A DNA stretch of 12,524 bases, from NCBI GenBank assembly GCA_016839905.1, contig JAEOTJ010000431.1:1-12524 (forward strand), given 5' to 3'. The DNA is from Promethearchaeota archaeon. GTDB taxonomy: Archaea; Asgardarchaeota; Lokiarchaeia; Sigynarchaeales; SOKP01. Below, piece by piece: positions 1 through 7,822 of this stretch; positions within the stretch are counted from its first letter, which is position 1; the number at the start of each line of letters is the position of its first letter. The notes below the pieces were generated by a model that saw only the letters and a list, made by a program, of their open reading frames with translations, was not told where the DNA came from and ran no database searches. The position numbers and the translations under genes were made by a program.

Positions 1-759
1 GCATGGCAATCTACAACCACCAATAATGGGACGACAGGAGGCTTCAATATTACGATTGATTGCAGCGACTATAGCCCATACGGACCTCAAGGTGTAGCCA
101 TTTCTCTGAACCAGACCTACTATCAGAATCAAACCCTCGACTATAACTTTACCATTAGGGGATTAACAAGTTTATTCTTATATATCACGCAAGATGCACA
201 GTATGATTCTGACCAAACTTTTAACATCACCTTATATTTTGAAGATTCTGAAAATAGTTTAGGAATTAATGGAAATCTCTGGTATCGGATTAATTTAGGC
301 GGCTGGCAATCTACATCTACCAATAATGGTACAACTGGAGGCTTCAATATTACGATTGATTGCAGCGATTATAGCCCATACGGTCCTCAGGGTGTAGCGA
401 TTTCGCTTAACCAGACCTACTATCAGAATCAAACCCTCAACTATAACTTTACCATTAGGGGATTAACAAGTTTATCCTTGTATACCACGCAAGATGCGCA
501 ATACGATTCTAACCAGACTTTTAACATCACCTTGTATTTTGAAGACTCTACATTAAATACACCATTAGCCGGAACATTATGGTATAGTATTAACGCTGGG
601 GCATGGCAATCTACTTCTACTAATAACGGGACAGCAGGAGGATACAACATTACTATTGATTGTAGTGTATTTGATCCTTACGGCCCTCAAGGTGTAGCCA
701 TCTCTTTTAACCAGACATACTATCAAAATCAAACTCTTAACTATAATTTTACCGTAATA
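1..759 (+). repeat. Tandem 300-bp (100-residue) repeat, two and a half units
   Basis: Units lie at 1-159 (partial), 160-459 and 460-759. The period is exactly 300 bases and the frame is kept. Each unit opens at or near G-L-T-S-L, carries Q-D-A-Q-Y-D-S and F-N-I-T-L-Y-F-E-D, then a Trp-Gln-Ser-Thr segment, I-T-I-D-C-S, P-Y-G-P-Q-G-V-A-I-S and Y-Y-Q-N-Q-T-L. By hand count, bases 1-180 and 301-480 differ at 16 of 180 positions (about 91% identical). The part 241-300 versus 541-600 is much more diverged. The array probably continues left of the window. Confidence 0.92.
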
Positions 760-3700
760 TGTTTAACAGAAATAAGTATAACAAATCCAGCGCAATATTT
801 AGATAAGTTATCTGAAGAAAATTTTAATATCACGGTTTTCTTTAATGACACTAACAGGGAAATTGGAATAACAGCCGCTACTATTACATATAAAGCCAAT
901 AACACAAATTATAATGATGTCTATGAGATTGGAGGCGGTTATTATAATATAACCGTAAAAAATTGGGATGTTCGTGATGATGTAGGATATGGATATATCC
1001 AAGTTATGATAAATACTTCTAGATTTTCCTATGAAAACCAATCAATATTATATCATTACTACTTATATAATGTCACCACGCAATCGATTGTCCAAAATGT
1101 TTTAAATGTTATAAGAAGTGATAATGTTACGTTTACTGTTTCTTATCTATGGAACGATACTACCCCTATTGTTGGTGCCACTCCTCAAATCAAATCCATA
1201 GACGCAAGTTTTGATTATTCTTGGATAGATAATTTAGATGGAAGTTATGATTTAAAGTTAAATAGTACTAATGTTGTAGGTCAGGGCAGTACCCCTTACA
1301 CAATTACATTTAACATTTCTTCAGGATATAATCAATCACAAGATTATTCAGTAGATTTATATGTATGGAATAGAACGGATTACTCTGTTAACAGTTTGAA
1401 TCAATCAGCTTATTCACATTCTCTAACTTTACCAAGTTGGTATATTATTTATGGTGAAGATGTGACATTTAATATATCATATTTTGATACTGACAATTCG
1501 AATACACTTGTCTCTGGAGCATGGTGTAATTTAACATTATACAACGGAACAGGTACATTAGATTCTGTAGAAATATATACTGACAATAATGGGTATTATG
1601 TTCTTAATCTCGATACAGATCTTTTATATTTAGGAACTTATTTTATTAATGTAAAACTTAATGCAACCTATTTCAACACTACAATCGGCACTTATCAATT
1701 TGACATAATCAAGTGTAATACATCCATTAACTTACTTAACCTCACTCAATATCAACAAGTTGTTATTCAAAAAGGTAATATTTTTGAGGCTTATAAAGGT
1801 CAGAATATCACAATATATATGAATTTCAAAAATTTCTTCACGGATGAATTGATTATTGGTGCGTTAGGAAATCTAACATTTAATTCAATTGATTATTTAA
1901 ATTATACTGATTCAAATGGATTAATTTCATGGACTATTGATACAGAGAATTTAGGAGTAGGATCTGAATCATTCTCTGTTAAGTTTACAAAGATAAATTA
2001 TCAAGATAATTCAACTACTTGGAATTTTGATATAAACATAATCAGCACTAACATCACTGTAGATATCGTTTATGATGGTGGTGGAGAATTATTCTCTGTA
2101 GGTAATGTTTATACTTCAGATGGACTCTCAAATATGACTATTCTAGTAACCTATTGGGATACTAACCATTCATACCGGATAGATAATGCGGACGGGAATT
2201 TTACTGGAGATGTCATTATTTTTAGTAGCCCTGTTTTAGATCAAGTCGTAAATACTACTCAAGCAAATGGTCAAGCATGGTTTTTAACCAATTCAACTGG
2301 TTATGATTCACCAGGGAATTATGAAGTGAATATTACCTTCTGGAAGCAGAATTATTATGCATCTGTCATTTTCTTTAATATTTCTATAGTCACAAATAAC
2401 GCAAGTGCAAGTTTATTAGCCGTAAACCAAACAGGAGGTTTAACAACACCATTCTTTGATGGTCAAAACTATACTATTTATCGTAATTATAATTCCTCCA
2501 TAAGAGCAATATATTTAGATAATGATAGCCTTCCAATATCTGATGCAAATGCGGATTTACTTGTAACTGGTCCTGGAGGACCTTATGTAGACTCCCAGAC
2601 TACAGGTGGTTCCGGTGAAGTAAATTTCTCTATCCCTACAGAATTATGGGATGTAGGAATATACACAGTTTCAATTACATTCAGTAAATTGGATTATGTT
2701 TCACGACAAGTAAGTACATTTTTCGATATAATATATATTCCAACCAATGGTTCAATCTATAATATAACCCAAATAAGCCATCTAAATAATTTAGTTTCGG
2801 TGAATTTAACTTATACATTAGCAAATAACACTCATACTGGAATCATGAAATATGATGTGACTGTTAATTTCACATATAATGACGAACTAAACTTAGTCCC
2901 AATCAATAATGGAATCATGGATCTTGTATTCGACGGGAATACCTATTCAGATGTGGATGGTTGGAATGGAATATATTCAATTACAATTCCAACAAAAGAC
3001 CTGAATGGAACTTATATAATTGACATCATGATGTATACTTCTAACGGGAACTGGGCAAATATAACTTTTTCATTTAACCTCACAATTATCACAATCTCGA
3101 CCGACTTAACAGTAGCTGCCCCCGCGGTTCAGATCTTTGACTCAGATGATCTTTTCAACATTACCTTCTTATACGAGGATATTTTGAACACAACCAATAT
3201 GGCATTAGCGGGAGCAACACTTTATTATTCAATCAATGGTGACTCAGTTCAAATGGGATTTGTAACTAATGGAACCGATGGATATTATTATTTAGAGATC
3301 AATTGTTCGACCTTCGCTCCTTGGGGCAGGATGAATATTTCGGTTACTGCAACAAAACACCAGTATTCAAATTCTTCTACGATTTTCTACTTTAGAGTTG
3401 ATGGATTAACGGATGCTTACGTGGATTCACCTGCAGATGGATTAGATTATCTTTCTACTGAAAAATTCAGTATTATAATTTACTTCAATGATACAATTTT
3501 AGAAGCACCAATTTTAGCGGCAAGCATAACTTATAATGTTGGGGGATTCGGATATTCGGATTGGTATGAAATCGGAGGCGGGTATTATAACATAACTATC
3601 TTTAACTGGCAAGTCCGACAAGATGTGGGGTATGGCCCATTAGTTGTCACTATAAATGTAAATAAGACAACATTTATCAATCAAACGGTAATTTATAACT

Positions 3701-5733
3701 TTAACTTATATAATGCTACTACACAATCATATCTCCAAACTAGTTTAACTGTTATCAGAGGTGAAAATGCAACTTTTAGAGTATATTATATGTGGAATGA
3801 TTCAAGTCCAATCTCTGGTTCTATTCTACAATTAATATCAATTGATCCCAATTTCATTAATTCTTGGTTAGACAATGGTAATGGAAGCTATGATTTAGAG
3901 TTAAATACTATAAATGTAGTCGGTAATGGATCTACTGCTTATACAATTACTTTCAATATCTCTTCACAGTTTAATGAAACCCGGAACTATTCAGTTGATC
4001 TATATATTTTGAACAGAACGAGTTATGTCATAAATGGAATTAACCAACCAGTTTATGGAGTTTCACATAATGGGCCAATATGGTTTATTTATTATGGAGA
4101 TGATGTAATATTTAATATTTCTTATATTGACACGGACAATTCGGATGCTTTAATTTTTGGGGCTTCGTGTAATTTGACCATATATAATGGTACCGGTACA
4201 TTAAATACTACTTTACCTATAACAGATACGGGAGGATATTACTTTAACCTATTAGGTACAGATACTTTCTTTGTAGGAACTTACAACATCAATGTTCAGC
4301 TGAATACAACATTTTTCAATATTTCACTAGGTACTTTTCAATTAGAAATTAGAGCATGCAACATAACCTATAGCATCGTAAATTATACTCAATATGGTAT
4401 AAATGTAGCACCTAATCCTTATTATGGTGCGAATTACACCGTTTATTTAAATCTAAGAAATAATTATACAAATGCGATTTTGACAAGTGCCTTTGCGAAT
4501 TTAACTTTTAATGGAAAGTCTTATACTTACACAGATACTGATAATGATGGGATTTACGTTTTTTCCAATATCAATATAAGTGAATTACTCTACGGACCAG
4601 GTTATTCATTTACAGTAAGTTTTTCATTGAAGAATTATCAAAACAATACATTTCAAATTTTATTCGAGATTCTACAATTTCCTGTTAATCTTTCGGTCTA
4701 TGAAGCTCCATCAGAAGCTAAAATTGGAGAAAATTTAGTCATAATATTTTTGGTTAGGAATGGAATAACAGGTTCACCACTTAATAATATTGTTGTTAAT
4801 ATATCGGTAGATTGGGGTGGCGGTAGTTCAAGAAAACTAAATACGACTAGTAATTCTATTGGACATGCAGAATTTACAATACTTATTCCATTAGATGCCA
4901 TAAAAATATCAATAACAGTGATTTCTGGAGAAAAAAATTCATTTTTGAGTTCATCATTACCATCATTTGATATTACTCTAGACACTACTCCTCCAAGTGA
5001 ACCGAAGCCACCTCCAGAAACTCCAATTGATATACTTATTATAATAATTATAATAGGAATTGGAGCAGGAATAGTCATTGGAGTTGGTATTATGATAAGT
5101 ATAAGTAAAGGAAAAAAGGAGAAAAAAGTAACTCCATCAAAAAAAGCCGCTGTACAAAAGATTGAAGATTTACAAGAGATAATCCACGAGGTTAAACTTG
5201 GGGAAAAAATCGAATTGATGAAAAACCTAGAAGTAGAGGGGAAAATGGCAGCAAAGATCGGTGAATTTACAGAAGCCGCAAAAAAATTCATGGCTGCTAC
5301 AAATCTTGCTACTGAGATATTTAAATCAGGGAAAACTGAAGTTGCGGAGGATTTGAAGCGATATAAATCATTGTATGTCAAATATTCTAAAATACCCACG
5401 AAAAAAGATGGTGCAAGCGTAAAAACTGTAGTAATTGAAAAGGAAGAGGTTGATAAAAAATTACCCTTGAAATATGTTCCTGCTTCAAAAGCAAAGGGAA
5501 TAGCGTCGATTGCTGTAAAAAAGAGAGATCAAGTGGAGAGTATAATATTAAAGCTTTTATATAAAGAAAAATCCGTCAAATCTCAGAAACTTTTAATTGA
5601 AAAAGTAATGGATGAAACAATTGATCAAGAAATTACTATATCAGATAAAAATATTAAAATTATAATAGACCATATGAGAAAAGAAAAGAAAATAAAATTC
5701 AATCAGAAAGAAGGTTGGAAAATTCAAATATAA
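1..5733 (+). CDS. Giant repeat-built type I surface membrane protein (5' partial)
   Basis: The frame is open from base 1 to the TAA at 5731-5733, giving 1,910 visible residues, so the true start lies left of the window. The ectodomain (residues 1 to about 1662) is a chain of roughly 100-residue beta-rich, Ig-like segments with very dense N-x-S/T sequons, about six or seven per 100 residues in the first repeats. This suggests heavy N-glycosylation outside the cell. A Pro-rich spacer (about 1663-1677) leads to one hydrophobic helix (about 1678-1702, Ile/Gly-rich) and then a Lys-rich stop-transfer stretch, so the C-terminus should be cytosolic. The tail has a charged helical region (about 1715-1797, with an A-K-I-G-E-F-T-E-A-A-K-K-F pattern like MIT or TPR hairpins) and a winged-helix-like end (about 1838-1910). 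The family was not recognised. Surface adhesion or S-layer-associated scaffolding is an inference. No sortase or PGF-CTERM-type signal is present. Confidence 0.88.
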   Translation, partial: AWQSTTTNNGTTGGFNITIDCSDYSPYGPQGVAISLNQTYYQNQTLDYNFTIRGLTSLFLYITQDAQYDSDQTFNITLYFEDSENSLGINGNLWYRINLGGWQSTSTNNGTTGGFNITIDCSDYSPYGPQGVAISLNQTYYQNQTLNYNFTIRGLTSLSLYTTQDAQYDSNQTFNITLYFEDSTLNTPLAGTLWYSINAGAWQSTSTNNGTAGGYNITIDCSVFDPYGPQGVAISFNQTYYQNQTLNYNFTVICLTEISITNPAQYLDKLSEENFNITVFFNDTNREIGITAATITYKANNTNYNDVYEIGGGYYNITVKNWDVRDDVGYGYIQVMINTSRFSYENQSILYHYYLYNVTTQSIVQNVLNVIRSDNVTFTVSYLWNDTTPIVGATPQIKSIDASFDYSWIDNLDGSYDLKLNSTNVVGQGSTPYTITFNISSGYNQSQDYSVDLYVWNRTDYSVNSLNQSAYSHSLTLPSWYIIYGEDVTFNISYFDTDNSNTLVSGAWCNLTLYNGTGTLDSVEIYTDNNGYYVLNLDTDLLYLGTYFINVKLNATYFNTTIGTYQFDIIKCNTSINLLNLTQYQQVVIQKGNIFEAYKGQNITIYMNFKNFFTDELIIGALGNLTFNSIDYLNYTDSNGLISWTIDTENLGVGSESFSVKFTKINYQDNSTTWNFDINIISTNITVDIVYDGGGELFSVGNVYTSDGLSNMTILVTYWDTNHSYRIDNADGNFTGDVIIFSSPVLDQVVNTTQANGQAWFLTNSTGYDSPGNYEVNITFWKQNYYASVIFFNISIVTNNASASLLAVNQTGGLTTPFFDGQNYTIYRNYNSSIRAIYLDNDSLPISDANADLLVTGPGGPYVDSQTTGGSGEVNFSIPTELWDVGIYTVSITFSKLDYVSRQVSTFFDIIYIPTNGSIYNITQISHLNNLVSVNLTYTLANNTHTGIMKYDVTVNFTYNDELNLVPINNGIMDLVFDGNTYSDVDGWNGIYSITIPTKDLNGTYIIDIMMYTSNGNWANITFSFNLTIITISTDLTVAAPAVQIFDSDDLFNITFLYEDILNTTNMALAGATLYYSINGDSVQMGFVTNGTDGYYYLEINCSTFAPWGRMNISVTATKHQYSNSSTIFYFRVDGLTDAYVDSPADGLDYLSTEKFSIIIYFNDTILEAPILAASITYNVGGFGYSDWYEIGGGYYNITIFNWQVRQDVGYGPLVVTINVNKTTFINQTVIYNFNLYNATTQSYLQTSLTVIRGENATFRVYYMWNDSSPISGSILQLISIDPNFINSWLDNGNGSYDLELNTINVVGNGSTAYTITFNISSQFNETRNYSVDLYILNRTSYVINGINQPVYGVSHNGPIWFIYYGDDVIFNISYIDTDNSDALIFGASCNLTIYNGTGTLNTTLPITDTGGYYFNLLGTDTFFVGTYNINVQLNTTFFNISLGTFQLEIRACNITYSIVNYTQYGINVAPNPYYGANYTVYLNLRNNYTNAILTSAFANLTFNGKSYTYTDTDNDGIYVFSNINISELLYGPGYSFTVSFSLKNYQNNTFQILFEILQFPVNLSVYEAPSEAKIGENLVIIFLVRNGITGSPLNNIVVNISVDWGGGSSRKLNTTSNSIGHAEFTILIPLDAIKISITVISGEKNSFLSSSLPSFDITLDTTPPSEPKPPPETPIDILIIIIIIGIGAGIVIGVGIMISISKGKKEKKVTPSKKAAVQKIEDLQEIIHEVKLGEKIELMKNLEVEGKMAAKIGEFTEAAKKFMAATNLATEIFKSGKTEVAEDLKRYKSLYVKYSKIPTKKDGASVKTVVIEKEEVDKKLPLKYVPASKAKGIASIAVKKRDQVESIILKLLYKEKSVKSQKLLIEKVMDETIDQEITISDKNIKIIIDHMRKEKKIKFNQKEGWKIQI
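460..2040 (+). repeat. Five-domain module, copy 1 (partner at 3103-4677)
   Basis: This is an ancient in-frame duplication inside the surface protein gene. Matching landmarks sit at a constant offset of 2,643 bases: the unit start at 460 and 3103, a Y-E-I-G-G-G-Y-Y-N-I-T motif at 922 and 3565, a D-V-x-F-N-I-S-Y-x-D-T-D-N-S segment near 1450 and 4093, Cys codons at 1525/1714 and 4168/4357, and a T-Q-Y motif near 1741 and 4384. By 1999/4636 the offset is 2,637, so small indels exist near the end. The copies are clearly homologous as protein but diverged as DNA. Confidence 0.85.
3103..4677 (+). repeat. Five-domain module, copy 2 (partner at 460-2040)
   Basis: This is the second copy of the module, separated from the first by about 1,060 bases of other Ig-like sequence (about 2041-3102). 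It keeps only one unit of the 100-residue opening domain, whereas copy 1 is preceded by further tandem copies. The pair of cysteines in the fourth domain (codons 4168 and 4357) is conserved at equivalent positions, which suggests a disulfide in the extracellular fold. The end point is approximate. Confidence 0.83.
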
Positions 5734-5745
5734 TTTTTTTTTTTT
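5734..5745 (+). terminator. T12 tract after the surface protein gene
   Basis: An uninterrupted run of 12 T begins directly after the TAA stop, with no GC-rich hairpin before it. Archaeal RNA polymerase terminates intrinsically at T-rich tracts, so this is a plausible terminator. It lies between convergent genes. Confidence 0.6.
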
Positions 5746-5873
5746 AATATCTATTAATTATTTTTTATTAATTTAAGAAAATCTTTTTATGTAATTTAAG
5801 AGTTAATGTTGTTAGAAAAGAAATAAAAATTATAAAAATAATAATAACAAGAGATTTAAGATAATTTTTCTTA

Positions 5874-7109
5874 TTAAATGCCAGTAATACCATTTTCAGT
5901 AATACAAAATACAGCTTCACCTTCAGGTAAATGAGGAGCATCGACCATTTTAGCAATCCTCTGTTCACCCTTCCCTTTCCTCAAATAAACTCTAATTGTA
6001 GAACCATGAGCGACGATATTACCTCCTGTTGCAGTTAAGGGATTTCCATAGAATACATCAGGTTTTGCAGATACTTGGTTTGTCAATACAACTGCTAATT
6101 CGGGATGGATATCACATAATCTTAATAAATCGTGTAAATGCATATTGATTAACTGCTGACGATTTGCTAATGTTCCTCTGCCTACATACTCACTTCTGAA
6201 ATGTCCTATTAACGAATCTACGATAATTAATTTGATATTTCTTTCTTTTATAAGATTAGCTGCTTCCTTAATTAAAAGAATTTGATGATCTGAATTATAA
6301 GCACGTCCAAATATGATATTTTTTAATATTTTTGTATGGTCTAAGTTTAATGCTTCAGACATTTGAATTATTCTTTCAGGTCGGAATGTTCCCTCAGTAT
6401 CAATATATAAAGCATTTCCTTCAAGGCCTCCTTGTTCTCTGGGCAATTGGACATTAACACATAATTGGTGCATTATCTGGGTTTTTCCTGTCCTGAACTC
6501 TCCAAAGAACTCAATTACACTACCTGTTTCCACACCTCCTCCAAGAAGATCATCTAATTCTTGACTACCCGTATTTATGCGTGCGATATTTTTTCTAAAT
6601 TCCCATATTGCATCAGCTGATTTAAATCCGATATTTAATTGTTCCATTGATGCTTTAATTAATTTTGCTGTAGTTTTATCGCCAAGACCACTTTCATCTT
6701 TTATAATTGTAGGGGGCGTGTAAGCAATAGATTCAAGGCTATTAAATCCTGCTTTAATAAGTTTATTAAGAGTCGCTTCACCTACTCCAGGAAGGCTCTT
6801 TACGGCATTTATACATTCTTCCACGGAATTATCCTTGCCAGATTCCTCATTTAATTTAATATCCTCATCACTATTAATATTTTCTTCATCATCATTAAGA
6901 TTGAAGGTCGCCTTTATTAAATCATCCTGTTCTTTGATAAATTTATCATCATCCTCTACTTCTTTATCATTAAAGTTAGAATCCTGAGCAAGATTAATAT
7001 GATCCTTATAGATTTTACCTTTAGTATGATTTCGCTTACATTCGGTACAAAAATAAGGTTCTCCCATTTTAAATATATTTCCATCATTAATTTCTATAGC
7101 TTTAGCCAA
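5874..7109 (-). CDS. radA: DNA repair and recombination protein RadA with N-terminal zinc-like extension
   Basis: This is the archaeal RecA/Rad51 family recombinase, which forms ATP-dependent filaments on single-stranded DNA and catalyses strand exchange. In order: C21-x2-C24-x3-H28-x8-H37, a putative zinc motif; an acidic, low-complexity linker (about 43-95); a helix-hairpin-helix domain (about 96-155, with L-P-G-V-G at 106-110 and G-L-G-D at 141-144); the F162-x-x-A165 polymerisation motif; Walker A G-E-F-R-T-G-K-T at 203-210; Walker B (L-I-I-V-D-S); and a typical C-terminus with N-Q-V-S and A-T-G-G. All core motifs look intact. At 411 residues it is longer than usual archaeal RadA (about 320-350), and the excess is the N-terminal extension. 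The start used is TTG at 7107-7109, since a stop lies in frame just upstream. ATG at residue 15 is an alternative that still keeps the zinc motif. Confidence 0.95.
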   Translation of the reverse strand: MAKAIEINDGNIFKMGEPYFCTECKRNHTKGKIYKDHINLAQDSNFNDKEVEDDDKFIKEQDDLIKATFNLNDDEENINSDEDIKLNEESGKDNSVEECINAVKSLPGVGEATLNKLIKAGFNSLESIAYTPPTIIKDESGLGDKTTAKLIKASMEQLNIGFKSADAIWEFRKNIARINTGSQELDDLLGGGVETGSVIEFFGEFRTGKTQIMHQLCVNVQLPREQGGLEGNALYIDTEGTFRPERIIQMSEALNLDHTKILKNIIFGRAYNSDHQILLIKEAANLIKERNIKLIIVDSLIGHFRSEYVGRGTLANRQQLINMHLHDLLRLCDIHPELAVVLTNQVSAKPDVFYGNPLTATGGNIVAHGSTIRVYLRKGKGEQRIAKMVDAPHLPEGEAVFCITENGITGI

Positions 7110-7145
7110 AATATATCACGTTAAATATAATAAGTTATTTATTAT

Positions 7146-7160
7146 CAATTTATAATTTCT
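7146..7160 (-). promoter_or_regulatory. Candidate BRE/TATA promoter of radA
   Basis: On the minus strand this reads AGAAATTATAAATTG, a purine-rich BRE-like stretch followed by a TATA-like box. It sits about 40-45 bases upstream of the TTG start in AT-rich sequence. The surrounding composition makes chance matches likely. Confidence 0.3.
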
Positions 7161-7228
7161 AAGTGTATATCTAAATATTTTAAATAAAATAGAGTAATGA
7201 TTTTCAAATTTTTATGATATTTCAAATG

Positions 7229-7238
7229 AAAAAAAAAA
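7229..7238 (-). terminator. T10 tract after the Roadblock gene
   Basis: A run of ten A on the plus strand gives T10 on the minus strand, about 30 bases past the TGA stop of the Roadblock/LC7 gene and before the radA promoter region. It is a plausible archaeal terminator that would separate the two genes into independent transcripts. Confidence 0.5.
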
Positions 7239-7268
7239 GTTATCTGGTTTACTAGTCGATTTGATTTT

Positions 7269-7631
7269 TCACGAGATTGACTTTATTTGTTCAGAAATCT
7301 TTCTCATTTCTATAAAACAAGTGTCCATTCGAGCTTCAATATCTAAACAAACCGCAATAATCAGTTCTCTACCAGCTTCCATTACTACGAAATTCCCATC
7401 ATCTCCCTGCAGAATGCAAACATCAAGCGTTCCTGATCTAAGTTCAACTAAAACTCGCTCTGCCACAGAAAGGATTGTTGCAGTCATAGCTGCCAATTTA
7501 ATATCAGAAATACCCTCTTCTAAAACTGACTGTACGATTAATCCTTCAGAAGATACAATTGCAGAAGACCTTATCCCATCAATGTTTTCCACTAAAGATT
7601 GAAGTAAAAATCCTAATTGCTCGTCAGACAT
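7269..7631 (-). CDS. Roadblock/LC7 domain protein
   Basis: The 120-residue protein is one complete Roadblock/LC7 domain. It has an N-terminal helix (about 3-16), strand I-R-S-S-A-I-V-S (20-27), S-E-G-L-I-V hairpin (28-33), the D-I-K-L-A-A-M-T-A helix (43-51), then A-E-R-V-L-V-E-L with G67, the I-L-Q-G-D-D-G-N-F-V-V hairpin (73-83) and a C-terminal helix. Members form dimers that regulate or scaffold small GTPases (MglB-like, Ragulator-like). They are numerous in Asgard archaea, which also encode many small GTPases. No GTPase is visible here, so the partner is unknown. The ATG at 7629-7631 has no Shine-Dalgarno. It lies upstream of radA on the same strand, but the T10 tract between them argues against a tight operon. 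It is divergent from the isomerase gene. Confidence 0.9.
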   Translation of the reverse strand: MSDEQLGFLLQSLVENIDGIRSSAIVSSEGLIVQSVLEEGISDIKLAAMTATILSVAERVLVELRSGTLDVCILQGDDGNFVVMEAGRELIIAVCLDIEARMDTCFIEMRKISEQIKSIS

Positions 7632-7650
7632 CTATAGAATTTTCTTTTTT

Positions 7651-7660
7651 TATAATATAT
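7651..7660 (-). promoter_or_regulatory. Candidate TATA box of the Roadblock gene
   Basis: On the minus strand the sequence is ATATATTATA, about 20-29 bases upstream of the ATG, followed by an A/G-rich stretch. At that spacing transcription would begin at or very near the start codon, fitting a leaderless mRNA and the lack of a Shine-Dalgarno. It is part of the 191-base divergent gap 7632-7822, in which nothing else was seen. Confidence 0.35.
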
Positions 7661-7784
7661 TCTATTAACTATTTATTAATTAATAATAATTAGAAATTTA
7701 TTAAATTTTAATTTTTTTAAAAGGTAATATGTATTAGAAGATTAAAATTCAATTCCATAATTCATAAAATAATAAAAACTTAAT

Positions 7785-7794
7785 AAAATTATAA
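7785..7794 (+). promoter_or_regulatory. Candidate TATA box of the isomerase gene
   Basis: The sequence AAAATTATAA lies about 30-38 bases upstream of the TTG/GTG start in the divergent gap. The spacing suits a very short leader, but the local AT richness makes this a weak call. Confidence 0.25.
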
Positions 7795-7822
7795 CTACTA
7801 AATAAAAATTTTATCTTAAATA

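Noticed and set aside
1..759. CRISPR or intergenic satellite
   Set aside because: The repeats are 300 bases long, contiguous without spacers, and keep a single reading frame.
4698..5399. 233-residue antisense reading frame opposite the membrane-proximal and tail region
   Set aside because: It mirrors the AT-rich, Ile/Lys-rich codons of the sense gene, and its own sequence shows no domain or start signal.
478..5733. Start of the surface protein at TTG 478
   Set aside because: The same frame is open to base 1 and encodes the same repeat units upstream, so 478 is internal.
5768..5968. 66-residue minus-strand reading frame overlapping the 3' end of radA
   Set aside because: It overlaps a certain gene in another frame, is low complexity (Leu/Ile/Lys), and has no recognisable features.
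5874..7109. Bacterial RadA/Sms because of the zinc-like N-terminus
   Set aside because: The core has the archaeal order: helix-hairpin-helix, F-x-x-A polymerisation motif, and an archaeal/Rad51-type ATPase. It lacks the bacterial K-N-R-F-G and Lon-like regions.
7110..7268. Small RNA or tRNA gene in the radA-Roadblock gap
   Set aside because: The sequence is AT-rich with no cloverleaf, T-loop motif or stable GC stem; only promoter- and terminator-like tracts were seen.
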